Assembly (NCBI GenBank): GCA_022711355.1
Contig: JAKLFE010000038.1
Location: 1-43,467 of the forward strand
DNA: 43,467 bases
Source: Spirochaetota bacterium
GTDB lineage: Bacteria; Spirochaetota; Spirochaetia; Treponematales; Rectinemataceae
Direction: 5' to 3'
The position numbers were made by a program, and so were the translations under genes. Under the pieces are notes generated by a model. The model was not told the origin of the DNA and did no database searches. It saw only the letters and a list, made by a program, of their open reading frames with translations. Positions 6,048 to 13,338 of this stretch are shown here, piece after piece. Each line of letters starts with the position of its first letter. Positions within the stretch are counted from its first letter, which is position 1.

Positions 6048-7817
6048 CTAGGCGCGCGACGCGCCGCCGCGCGGCGCCCCATCACGGTGACCGGATGGGC
6101 TGCGTTCGGGCGCTCGTTCACCCAACCAGGCTCGTGCTGCGGGAGGGCGGCTCAATCGGCGAGGATGGATAGCCCGCCGGTAGGCGAGCCAAGGGTAAGC
6201 GTAGACCCAGGCGGCCGCGAGGGCGACCGCGGCGGCGGCCCCCGCCCGGGCGGCGGGGCCCGGGAGGAGGATGGGCGGCGAGAGGGCCGCCGCCCGCATG
6301 ACCCCGACCAGGGCGCCGCCGAGGAGCTCCGAGACCCGGGAGGCGAGGGGCGCGGCGCCCGGCGCTATGGCGCACAACGCGCCGGCTCCCATGCCCCACC
6401 ACATCGCCGCCGTCACGAGGGGGGCCGAGGCCATCGAGGCCAGGATGCCCGCGGGCTGGAGGCTGCCGAAGGCGAAGGCCAGGAGGGGGCTCGTCGCGGC
6501 CTGGGCCGCGAGGGAGGCGGCGGCCGCGGAGCAGAGGAGGGGAGGGAGGGCCGGGGAGAGGAGGTGCTGGAAGCGCGGCCCGAGGACGGCCAGGCCCCAG
6601 ACCGCCAGGTAGGACAGGAGGAAGCCCAGGCTCCGGGCCGAGCCGGGGTCGAGGGGCAGGGCGACGAGGAAGGCGAGGGCGAGGAGGCCGAGCCAGCGCT
6701 GGGGCCGGTCGAGGGCGAGGGCCAGGGCGCCGAGGCAGGTCATGAGGACGGCGCGCAGGAGGGAGGGGCCGGGCCCGGCGAGCCACATGAAGGCCCCGGC
6801 GGCCGCGGCGGCGCAGGCCCGGGCCCGGCGGGGACCGCAGAGGGGCCTGAGGAGGGAGACGACGAGGAGGGCGAGGACCGAGAGGTGCTGCCCCGAGAGG
6901 GCCAGGACGTGGGAGCAGCCGGCGGCCTTGAAGGCCCCGGCCACCTCGGCCTCGAGGCCCTCCCGGGAGCCGAGGAGGAGGGCCTCGAGGAGGCCGGCCT
7001 GAGCGCCCCCGGCCCGGGCGAGGGCCGAGCGGAAGGCGCCACGGAGCGTCGACCTCGCCCGATCGACCGGGCCCCCTGGCTCCAGGGCGGCGACGCCCGG
7101 GCCGGCCGCGAAAAGGACGGGGGCCCCGGAGGCTCCCCGGCTCCCGCCCCCCGCGGCGGGACGGAGGGCGAAGCGGGCCCGGGCCCCCGCGTCCAGGGCC
7201 GGGCCTCCCCGAGCCAGGACCCGGAGCTCCCCCGGGGAGCCGCGGGGGAAGGAGAGCTCGCCGCGGAGGGCCTCGCCGGAGAGCGCGATGCGCGACACCG
7301 CGACGAGGTAGGAGCGGAAGCCCCCCGAGGCCGGGCTCGAGTCCGCCGAGAGGGAGCCCTCGAGGGCGGCGAGGGAAAGGCCGCGCCGGGCCGCGGCGGG
7401 CGAAGGCCCGGGGCCCCCGCGCGGGAGGGCGGGGCGGGGGGCGAAGAGGCTCGAGGCGGCGAAGGCGGAGCGGGCCGCATCGTCCCGGGCGAGGCCCGCC
7501 CCCGCCGCGAGGCCGGCGGCGCAGGCGAGGGCCAGGCGGGCCCAGGCGCGGGCTCCGGCGCCGCCGGCTGCCCAGGAGCCGCCGCGTCCTTCCGCCTCGC
7601 GCCCCGGGCAGGAGGGCGACGGGGAACCCTCCCCCTCACCCGCGAGCCGGGCCAGGCCGCGGAGGGCCAGGCCGAGGCCGGCCAGGGCGATGGCAGCGGC
7701 GAGGAGGGCGGAGCAGGCGCCGGGCCGGGGATAGAAGCCGAGGGCGAGGCCGAGGGCCGCGGCCTGGGGCGCGGAAAGGCGCCGCGGGGCGGCGCCGAGC
7801 CTATCGAGGATCTCCAC
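6048..7817 (-). CDS. comEC: ComEC/Rec2-type competence membrane protein, short form
   Basis: About 589 residues. The N-terminal region has two membrane segments then a beta-rich DUF4131-like part. The Competence domain contains 'GCSHVLALSGQHLSVLALLV' and seven or more further membrane helices (e.g. LGLLALAFLVALPLDPGSARSLGFLLSYLAV). ComEC forms the inner-membrane channel for single-stranded DNA uptake. The C-terminal metallo-beta-lactamase domain of longer ComEC proteins is absent; the protein ends in a short hydrophilic tail. The GTG at 7817 is chosen because GGGAGG lies 7 nt upstream; the open frame further upstream runs through a 13-bp hairpin. No comEA or pilus gene is in the window. Confidence 0.85.
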   Translation of the reverse strand: MEILDRLGAAPRRLSAPQAAALGLALGFYPRPGACSALLAAAIALAGLGLALRGLARLAGEGEGSPSPSCPGREAEGRGGSWAAGGAGARAWARLALACAAGLAAGAGLARDDAARSAFAASSLFAPRPALPRGGPGPSPAAARRGLSLAALEGSLSADSSPASGGFRSYLVAVSRIALSGEALRGELSFPRGSPGELRVLARGGPALDAGARARFALRPAAGGGSRGASGAPVLFAAGPGVAALEPGGPVDRARSTLRGAFRSALARAGGAQAGLLEALLLGSREGLEAEVAGAFKAAGCSHVLALSGQHLSVLALLVVSLLRPLCGPRRARACAAAAAGAFMWLAGPGPSLLRAVLMTCLGALALALDRPQRWLGLLALAFLVALPLDPGSARSLGFLLSYLAVWGLAVLGPRFQHLLSPALPPLLCSAAAASLAAQAATSPLLAFAFGSLQPAGILASMASAPLVTAAMWWGMGAGALCAIAPGAAPLASRVSELLGGALVGVMRAAALSPPILLPGPAARAGAAAAVALAAAWVYAYPWLAYRRAIHPRRLSRPPAARAWLGERAPERSPSGHRDGAPRGGASRA

Positions 7818-7852
7818 GCGTAAGCCTCCCTCGGGGGTCGGAGAGGCGTCCA

Positions 7853-7883
7853 GGCGGCGCCCGCCTAGGCGGCGGGCGCCGCC
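7853..7883. terminator. Strong 13-bp hairpin between HEAT-like gene and comEC
   Basis: Perfect inverted repeat: GGCGGCGCCCGCC (7853-7865), 5-nt loop, GGCGGGCGCCGCC (7871-7883). It begins 4 nt after the stop codon of the upstream minus-strand gene and ends 35 nt before the comEC GTG. No U-tract follows. It may terminate or pause transcription, or protect the upstream mRNA 3' end. Confidence 0.55.
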
Positions 7884-7887
7884 GCCA

Positions 7888-9093
7888 TTACCACCTGAGC
7901 TTGACCAGGGCATCCCTCGCGGCGCGCTTGATCGTGTCGTTGTACTGCAGGTAGCCCATCTGCAGGAGGTAGTCGAAAGCGGCCTTGTCGCCGAGCTCGC
8001 CCAGGGCCTCGATCACCGCGAGGACGAGGGACTCGTCGTAGGGGGAGCCCTGCTCGGTCTGGGCGTTGATGAGCTGGAGGTGGAGGGCGAGGGTCTGGGC
8101 CGCCTCGGTGGAGCCCATCGCGCCGAGGCAGGCCACGGCCTCGAGGAGCTCGGACTTGGCGGCCGCCCCCTTGGCGTAGTCGGCCTGCACGAGGCGGAAG
8201 TGCCGTATGGCCAGGGGCGAGGCCCGCTGCCAGGCGAGGGCCTTGAACTGGCGGGCGGAGCGGAGCCTGAGCTCGCGGAGGGCCTGGAGCTCGACGGGGG
8301 AGCGGGCCTCGGGCTCGTCGTAGGCCTCGAGGGCGGCGGCCATGGCCGCCTCCGCGAGCCGGCCCCGCTCGCCCTCGCCGAAGGCGGGGTTCGCCATGCC
8401 CGCCGAGAAGGCGGCCGCCTTCTCTATCGGCGGATTGCGGGCGATGACCTGGAGGAGGTAGCCCTCGTAGTCGCCCTTGATCTTGCCCAGGGCGAGGGCG
8501 GCCTTGGCGGCCAGCTCGGGGGCGTAGCCCGCGACGTAGGCCGAGAAGAGGACGGGGAAGGAGGAGCCGTCCCCGAGCTGGCCGAGGGCCTCGACGCAGG
8601 CCTCGAGGGCGGGGTACTCGGGCTGGGCCCCCGAGCGGAAGAGGCTGTTCTGCGAGGCGAGGAAGGCCCCGAGGTTCTCGGCGACGCGGCTCTCGCCCGA
8701 GCCGGCGAGCCCGAGGGCCCGCAGGGCGGCGGCTCGGACCTCGGGCTCCTTGTAGGCCTGGAAGAGGGACCAGAGGTTGTCCACCGACTTGGCGTAGCCC
8801 GCCTCGCCGGCCTCGGCCGCCGCCAGGAGGGCGAGCTCCTTGAGCTGCTGGTCGCCCGCGAGGAGGGTCCCGTTCTCGTAGGCGAAGCGGAGGGCCATGT
8901 CGTAGAGCGGCCCCATGGCGGCGCCCTTGGTCGCCGCGGCCTCCCGGACGAGCTCGAGCTTGGTCGCGAGGCTGGCGCGGGCGAAGTTGCGCCGGTAGGC
9001 GAGGACGACGGCCTCGGCGTCCTGGGCGGCGAGGCCCTGGGCGAGGACCGCGGAGAGCGCGATCGCGAGGGCGACCGCAGCGTGGCGTTTCAT
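7888..9093 (-). CDS. Exported HEAT-repeat-like protein
   Basis: A 401-residue protein with a signal peptide (MKRHAAVALAIALSAVLAQGLAAQ) and no lipobox. The body is almost wholly helical, with repeated paired-helix units such as 'EVRAAALRALGLAGSGESRVAENLGAFL', 'ALEACVEALGQLGDGSSFPVLFSAYV' and 'VLAVIEALGELGDKAAFDYLLQM', the pattern of HEAT/armadillo repeats. Such solenoids bind proteins; a periplasmic or outer-membrane-associated scaffold is likely, partner unknown. The ATG at 9093 follows AAAGGGGG at 5-nt spacing. It lies between the PilZ gene and comEC, all in the same direction, but hairpins on both sides suggest partly separate expression. Confidence 0.8.
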   Translation of the reverse strand: MKRHAAVALAIALSAVLAQGLAAQDAEAVVLAYRRNFARASLATKLELVREAAATKGAAMGPLYDMALRFAYENGTLLAGDQQLKELALLAAAEAGEAGYAKSVDNLWSLFQAYKEPEVRAAALRALGLAGSGESRVAENLGAFLASQNSLFRSGAQPEYPALEACVEALGQLGDGSSFPVLFSAYVAGYAPELAAKAALALGKIKGDYEGYLLQVIARNPPIEKAAAFSAGMANPAFGEGERGRLAEAAMAAALEAYDEPEARSPVELQALRELRLRSARQFKALAWQRASPLAIRHFRLVQADYAKGAAAKSELLEAVACLGAMGSTEAAQTLALHLQLINAQTEQGSPYDESLVLAVIEALGELGDKAAFDYLLQMGYLQYNDTIKRAARDALVKLRW

Positions 9094-9125
9094 CCGACCC
9101 CCTTTAGGGATACGCTCGCGGGAGG

Positions 9126-9145
9126 GCCGCCCGATTGAGGGCGGC
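9126..9145. terminator. Hairpin after PilZ gene
   Basis: GCCGCCC (9126-9132), loop GATTGA, GGGCGGC (9139-9145), a 7-bp perfect stem in the 110-nt gap after the PilZ gene stop. No U-tract follows, so function is uncertain. Confidence 0.35.
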
Positions 9146-9203
9146 GCGCCCGGGGCGCGGGAAGCGCAGTATACACGAGAAGCGCCCTCCGGCGCAGGCG
9201 TCC

Positions 9204-10238
9204 TCAGGGCGAGCCCTGGCCGGCGCCCTCGGGGCCGGCCTCGGCGCCGAGGCCGTACACGTAGGAGCGTATCGCGTTCCGCGTGCGCGGGCTAGGCGTC
9301 ACGGCCTCGACGTGGATCACGGAGCGGTTCTTGTCCGAGTCGTAGTCGACGCTCTTGGCCGTCCCGCTCATCACGATGCTCTTCTCTCCGAGGGCGAACT
9401 GGAGCTTCACCTTGATGCCGGGCGGGGCCTTGCCGCCGATGGCGACGGCGACCCCGTCCTCGGAGAGGTCCTGGATCTGGGCGCGGAGGCCCGGCGCCCG
9501 CTCCGGCTTCTCGTAGGCCCCCTCGATGCGCTTGACTATATAGAGATAGGCCGGGATCCGCGAGCGGGCCCGGACGGAGCGGCGCTTCTGCGTGCGCAGG
9601 AGGGCCTCGGAGTGGGAGACGTGGAGAACGGGCACGTTCCGGATGCGGAGATCCTCGATGACGAAGCTGTCGAAGACGTAGCCCGCGTCCTCGTGGCGCC
9701 AGAAGTAGATCGAGACCTTCTTGCCCTTCCAGACCCAGCCCTTGGGCAGGCGCCCCCCCGTGGGGTAGGAGATGACCAGGTAGCGGGCGTTGTTGTCGAT
9801 GACCGTCGCGTTGTAGACGCCGATGCCGTAGACCAGGACCCGCACCCGCTGGCCCTGGGCCATGTGGCGGCTCGACTTGATCCCGTACTTGAAGCGGGGC
9901 TGCTCGAACTCGAGCTTCTTCCGGAGCGTGTAGACCTTGTCGACGAGGGAGATCCCCTCCCTCGTGCGGTCCCGGCCCTCCTCCTTGAGCTTGGCCAGGA
10001 GGATCACGATGGCCCGGTCGAGGTCGCGGGGGGACCAGAGCACGTTCGTCGTGTCGGAGAGCCCGGCCAGGGCGGCCGCGTCGCCGAGCTCCCTCGCCTC
10101 GTGGATGGAGAGGCCCGACTCGCCCGCCCGGAGGAAGTACTCGAAGAGGGAATAGCGCTTCCCGCCCCGGGCCGCGATGGTGGAGGCCCCGAGGGCGAGG
10201 AGGAGGACGAGTACGACGAGGAGGACGTAGAGGATCAT
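9204..10238 (-). CDS. Membrane-anchored PilZ-domain c-di-GMP receptor
   Basis: 344 residues: one N-terminal membrane helix (1-23, ILYVLLVVLVLLLALGAST), a helical region to about 115, and a YcgR-like beta-barrel N-domain (about 120-205, 'GQRVRVLVYGIGVYNATVIDNNARYLVISYPTGG'). A C-terminal PilZ domain follows (about 213-325). Both c-di-GMP contacts are intact: RRSVR at 219-223 (RxxxR) and DLSEDG at 257-262 ([D/N]xSxxG). The architecture resembles the spirochaetal PlzA/YcgR group with an added membrane anchor. It probably couples c-di-GMP to motility or envelope functions; no cyclase is in the window. Its start lies in a short region shared with the divergent protease gene. Confidence 0.88.
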   Translation of the reverse strand: MILYVLLVVLVLLLALGASTIAARGGKRYSLFEYFLRAGESGLSIHEARELGDAAALAGLSDTTNVLWSPRDLDRAIVILLAKLKEEGRDRTREGISLVDKVYTLRKKLEFEQPRFKYGIKSSRHMAQGQRVRVLVYGIGVYNATVIDNNARYLVISYPTGGRLPKGWVWKGKKVSIYFWRHEDAGYVFDSFVIEDLRIRNVPVLHVSHSEALLRTQKRRSVRARSRIPAYLYIVKRIEGAYEKPERAPGLRAQIQDLSEDGVAVAIGGKAPPGIKVKLQFALGEKSIVMSGTAKSVDYDSDKNRSVIHVEAVTPSPRTRNAIRSYVYGLGAEAGPEGAGQGSP

Positions 10239-10265
10239 CGGCTGCCCATTCCTTTATCTGCGGGA

Positions 10266-10278
10266 AGTATACTATACC
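10266..10278. promoter_or_regulatory. Overlapping divergent -10 elements (PilZ gene / CPBP gene)
   Basis: The palindrome AGTATACT (10266-10273) provides a TATACT -10 hexamer on each strand, followed on the plus side by TATACC (10273-10278). No convincing -35 boxes are seen, so the two promoters are tentative, but they could not fire at once. Confidence 0.4.
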
Positions 10279-10318
10279 TTTGACCGGCGCGGAATGCGCC
10301 GATCGGAGGCGATACGCG

Positions 10319-11074
10319 ATGTCGGACGCGGAGGTCGAGCCCGGGGAGGGCTTCGAGGGGGGCCCGAGGGGGATTGGGCCGCAGCCGCTCCCGGCGGGCC
10401 CACGAGGAGGGCCCGACCGGCCCCTCCTCGAGGCGGCCCTGGTCTTCGGCGCCTACTACCTCGGCTCCTACGCCCAGGTCGACGCCTCCGCCCTCGGCAG
10501 GGCCCTCGGCACCGCCTCCTACCACGGCCGCCTCGTCGTCGAGCTCGCGCCGAAGGCCCTCCTCCTTCTCTACCTCATGAGCCGAGACGAGGGCCTCGCC
10601 GCCTTCGGCCTCGCCCCGCCCCGCCCTGCCGACGCCCTCCGCGGCCTCGGCGCCGCCCTCGGGGCCATGGCGATCGTCCTCCCCGCGGGCCTCCTCCTCC
10701 GCGCCTTCGGCTGGTCCAACCCCCTCCTGGGCTCGACCGGCTCCCCGGCCTCCTCCCCCGCCCTCCTCGTCCCCCTCCTGGCCGCCTCCTCCCTCGCGGT
10801 GGGCTACGGCGAGGAGCTCTTCTTCCGGGTCTACCTCCTGCGCCGCCTCGGGCAGGCGGGCCTCGGGCCGGCCTGGGCCGCCCTCGCCTCCTCCCTCCTC
10901 TTCGGCAGCGCCCACGGCCTCCAGGGCCTCCCGGGAATCGCCGTGGCCGCCTGCCTCGGGCTCTGGTTCTCCTGGCGCTGGCTCCGCGGCCGGCACTTCC
11001 ACGAGCTGGCCCTCGGGCACGCGATGTACGACGCCGCGGTCATGGCCCTGGCCCTTAGCGCCCGGGCGGCCTAG
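10319..11074 (+). CDS. CPBP-family intramembrane metalloprotease
   Basis: 251 residues from the ATG at 10319, which has GGAGG 9 nt upstream; an earlier in-frame start at 10280 would fall in the promoter. Several membrane helices surround the CPBP/Abi motifs: EELFFR (E165, E166, R170), FGSAHG (H199) and GHAMYD (H234, D238). In this family (Rce1/CAAX-prenyl protease type) these residues bind zinc and cut proteins within the membrane. Bacterial members often process peptides or confer immunity to bacteriocins; the substrate here is unknown. The N-terminal 35 residues are Gly/Pro-rich and variable. Confidence 0.88.
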   Translation: MSDAEVEPGEGFEGGPRGIGPQPLPAGPRGGPDRPLLEAALVFGAYYLGSYAQVDASALGRALGTASYHGRLVVELAPKALLLLYLMSRDEGLAAFGLAPPRPADALRGLGAALGAMAIVLPAGLLLRAFGWSNPLLGSTGSPASSPALLVPLLAASSLAVGYGEELFFRVYLLRRLGQAGLGPAWAALASSLLFGSAHGLQGLPGIAVAACLGLWFSWRWLRGRHFHELALGHAMYDAAVMALALSARAA

Positions 11075-11083
11075 GCGGGCGGC

Positions 11084-11112
11084 TTACCCCGCGGGGCCCC
11101 GGGCGCTATACT
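11084..11112 (+). promoter_or_regulatory. Leaderless promoter of gene 11119-11481
   Basis: TTACCC (11084-11089), 17-nt spacer, TATACT (11107-11112), GGTCCC, then ATG at 11119. There is no ribosome binding site of any kind before the ATG. The predicted transcript start is the ATG itself. Confidence 0.55.
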
Positions 11113-11118
11113 GGTCCC

Positions 11119-11481
11119 ATGCAGCCCGTCGACAAATTCCGGAGCGAGCTCGCCGAGGCCCTGCGGCGCTCGGCCGCGGCCGGCAAGGCGGCCCCCGAGG
11201 CCCTCAGGCGCTTCCTCGAGGGGCGCTTCCCCGGGATCCGCGGCGAGACCGCCGCCGCCCTCGTCGCGGACTACCTGGAGAAGCGCCGCTCGGAGCCCGA
11301 GGCCGCCGCCGCCTGGCTCGAGACGGTCGGCACCATACTCTTCCAGGACTACGACGGCTCCCCCCTCGCCCCCGAGGATTGGGTCTCCCTCCGCGAGGCC
11401 TTCTCGGCCGGCGCCGAGGAGGTCGACATCGAGCTCCTGACCTACGTCATGTCCCTCGTCCTCGAGCACGGGGCCCTATGA
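11119..11481 (+). CDS. Hypothetical small helical protein
   Basis: 120 residues, acidic and helical throughout, without signal peptide or membrane helix, so probably cytoplasmic. Segments include 'KFRSELAEALRRSAAAGKAAPEALRRFLEGRFPG' and a C-terminal 'EEVDIELLTYVMSLVLEHGAL'. I recognise no family. Its stop overlaps the start of the methyltransferase (ATGA at 11478-11481), so the two are translationally coupled and probably functionally linked. Codon use matches the neighbours, supporting a real gene. The ATG lies 6 nt after a TATACT box with no Shine-Dalgarno. Confidence 0.75.
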   Translation: MQPVDKFRSELAEALRRSAAAGKAAPEALRRFLEGRFPGIRGETAAALVADYLEKRRSEPEAAAAWLETVGTILFQDYDGSPLAPEDWVSLREAFSAGAEEVDIELLTYVMSLVLEHGAL

Positions 11482-12272
11482 GCGGCGGCGAGGGCGAGGG
11501 GATCCAGCCCGGCCCCCGCCCCGGCCCCTGGTACGAGGACGAGGCCTTCTGGACCGCCTACGCCCCCCTCATGTTCGACGAGAAGCGCTGGGCCGAGGTG
11601 CCCGCCGTCGTCGACGCCATCGAAGCCCTCGCCTCGCCCCCGAAGGGCGGCCGGGTCCTCGACGCCGCCTGCGGCCCGGGCCGCCACAGCCTCGAGCTGG
11701 CCGCCCGCGGCTACCGCGTGACCGGGGTCGACCTGACGGCGGCCTACCTCGAGGCGGCGAGGGAGAGCGCGGCGGCCTTCGGGCTGGAGATCGAGCTGGT
11801 GCGCGCCGACCTGCGCGGCTTCTCGCGCCCGGCGGCCTTCGACCTCGCCATCAACCTCTACACGAGCTTCGGCTACTTCGAGGAGGCGGCCGACGACCTC
11901 GCCCTGCTCCGCGGCATCCGCGCCTCCCTCAAGCCCGGCGGGGCCCTCGTCCTCGAGACCCAGGGCAAGGAGACCGCGGCCCGCGACTTCGTCGAGGGGG
12001 AGTGGTTCGAGCGGGGCGGCATGACCATCATGACCGAGTACGAGGTCGTGGGGGCCTGGGAGGGCCTGCGCAACCGCTGGATCGTCCTCCGCGGCGAGGG
12101 GGGAAGGCTCGAGAAGCTCGACCGGAGCTTCGTCATCCGCCTCTACTCGGGCGCCGAGCTCCGGGCGCTCCTCCTCGAGGCCGGCTTCTCCCGGGCCGAG
12201 CTCTACGGCGGCCTGCGGGGCGAGCCCTACGACCAGAAGGCGGAGAGCCTCGTGGCCCTGGCCCGCGCCTGA
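11478..12272 (+). CDS. Class I SAM-dependent methyltransferase
   Basis: 264 residues starting MSGGEGEG at the ATG that overlaps the upstream stop codon; the frame is open further upstream only because that stretch is read through the other gene. The Rossmann core shows motif I VLDAACGPGRHS (about 59-70), the acidic end of strand 2 (GVDLT) and a central 'FDLAINLYTSFGYFEEAADD', then 'LKPGGALVLETQGKE'. This is the Methyltransf_11/25 type; the 'NLYTSFGYF' segment is typical of small-molecule methylases. Substrate unknown. The small upstream protein may be a partner. Confidence 0.85.
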   Translation: MSGGEGEGIQPGPRPGPWYEDEAFWTAYAPLMFDEKRWAEVPAVVDAIEALASPPKGGRVLDAACGPGRHSLELAARGYRVTGVDLTAAYLEAARESAAAFGLEIELVRADLRGFSRPAAFDLAINLYTSFGYFEEAADDLALLRGIRASLKPGGALVLETQGKETAARDFVEGEWFERGGMTIMTEYEVVGAWEGLRNRWIVLRGEGGRLEKLDRSFVIRLYSGAELRALLLEAGFSRAELYGGLRGEPYDQKAESLVALARA

Positions 12273-12315
12273 GGGCCCGCGGGAGCCGAGGCCGGCCAAC
12301 GCGTCGGGCTCCGCA

Positions 12316-12362
12316 CCTTGCTTTCCCGGCCGGACGTAGTACAATACTACGGAGAAGCAAGG
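12316..12362. promoter_or_regulatory. Promoter with nested inverted repeats before LysM-fusion gene
   Basis: Promoter: TTGCTT (12318-12323), 16-nt spacer, TACAAT (12340-12345). Outer inverted repeat: CCTTGCTT (12316-12323) with AAGCAAGG (12355-12362). Inner: GTAGTA (12336-12341), CAA, TACTAC (12345-12350). The left outer arm covers the -35 box, the inner repeat covers the -10, and the right outer arm lies at the transcript start, as expected for an operator. A GGGGAG ribosome site precedes the ATG at 12384. Confidence 0.6.
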
Positions 12363-12383
12363 ACTTAGGCCGAGGGGAGCGAG

Positions 12384-13316
12384 ATGGGCACGGAAAGAAT
12401 CGGACTCAAGCTGGCCGACGGGAAGTTCTACCCCGTCCTCGCCGACGGCGCCGCCGCGCGCAAGCGTCTCGTCCTCACGACCGTCCAGGACGGCCAGAAG
12501 AGCGTCCAGATCGACCTCTACCGCGGCTCGAGCCCCCTCGCGGAGAGCTCGGGCTACATAGGCAGCCTCGTCATCGAGGGCATCCCGGCCATGGCTAAGG
12601 GCGAGCCCGACATCCGCATGGAGATCGGCCTCGGGGCCGACGAGACCCTCACCGCCTTCGCCGAGGAGGCCTCCACCGGCGCGAGCCAGAGCCTCGAGGT
12701 CTCGCTCAGGAACCTCTCCGACGAGGAGAAGTACGACATCCCCGACTTCAAGTTCGCCGGCGGCTCGGCCCCGCCCTCCTTCAGCGACGAGGACTTCGCC
12801 AACACCGACGAGCTCCCCGCCGACCAGGAGCGCCTCCTCGCCCGGGACGAGGAGGTGGACCAGGCCATAGCCGAGGAGAAGCGGAAGCGCCGCCCCCTGG
12901 TCATAGCCCTCGCCGCCTGCATCGGCCTCGCCCTCGTCCTCGGCTGCGCCTACCTCGTCTACCTCCTCGCCTTCGCACCCGGCACGGCTCCCATCGCGGC
13001 CCCGCCCCCGCCCGCCGTCCCGGCCCCCGTCGCCGCCCCGCCCGTCCCGCCCGCGCCCGAACCCGCTCCGGCGCCCGCCGCGGCCGCCCAGCCGGCCCCC
13101 GTCGCTTCCCCGCCCGCGGCTCCCCCCGCGGCGGCGGCCCCGGAGCCCAAGGCGGCCGGCGTCTGGCACAAGATCAAGTGGGGAGACACCCTCTGGGACA
13201 TCTCCTACGCGTATTACCGGAATCCCTGGTACTATCGCCGGATCTCGACGGCCAACAAGATCAAGAACCCCGACCTGATCATCTCCGGCGAGAAGATCTG
13301 GATACCCAAGCTCTGA
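12384..13316 (+). CDS. Hsp70 substrate-domain-like / transmembrane / LysM fusion protein
   Basis: 310 residues in four parts. Residues 5-110 match the beta-sandwich substrate-binding domain of DnaK: 'LVLTTVQDGQKSVQIDLYRG' aligns with DnaK '[20 protein letters not shown]', and 'GSLVIEGIPAMAKGEPDIRMEIGLGADETLTAFAEE' with '[36 protein letters not shown]'. Residues 115-168 are an acidic linker. One membrane helix spans 171-197, and a Pro/Ala linker spans 200-257. LysM (261-309, IKWGDTLWDISYAYYRNP..IISGEKIWIPKL) should bind peptidoglycan in the periplasm. No Hsp70 ATPase domain exists. It may link cytoplasmic clients to the wall (inference). The lytic transglycosylase gene follows 22 nt later. Confidence 0.85.
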   Translation: MGTERIGLKLADGKFYPVLADGAAARKRLVLTTVQDGQKSVQIDLYRGSSPLAESSGYIGSLVIEGIPAMAKGEPDIRMEIGLGADETLTAFAEEASTGASQSLEVSLRNLSDEEKYDIPDFKFAGGSAPPSFSDEDFANTDELPADQERLLARDEEVDQAIAEEKRKRRPLVIALAACIGLALVLGCAYLVYLLAFAPGTAPIAAPPPPAVPAPVAAPPVPPAPEPAPAPAAAAQPAPVASPPAAPPAAAAPEPKAAGVWHKIKWGDTLWDISYAYYRNPWYYRRISTANKIKNPDLIISGEKIWIPKL

Positions 13317-13338
13317 ACGTGCTAGGCTCGGGGCGATC

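Noticed and set aside
5964..7823. Long plus-strand open frame opposite comEC, and similar antisense frames opposite most genes
   Set aside because: High GC makes stop codons rare on both strands. The translations are Gly/Arg/Glu-biased and show no domain, while the opposite strand has a recognised family.
7818..7913. N-terminal extension of comEC to 7913
   Set aside because: It encodes only Gly/Arg/Ser-rich sequence through a perfect 13-bp hairpin and overlaps the previous gene. A GTG with an ideal ribosome site lies at 7817.
11379..11477. Earlier start for the methyltransferase
   Set aside because: The extra residues are Arg/Gly-rich and lie in the shadow of the upstream gene. The ATGA overlap at 11478 is a standard coupled start.
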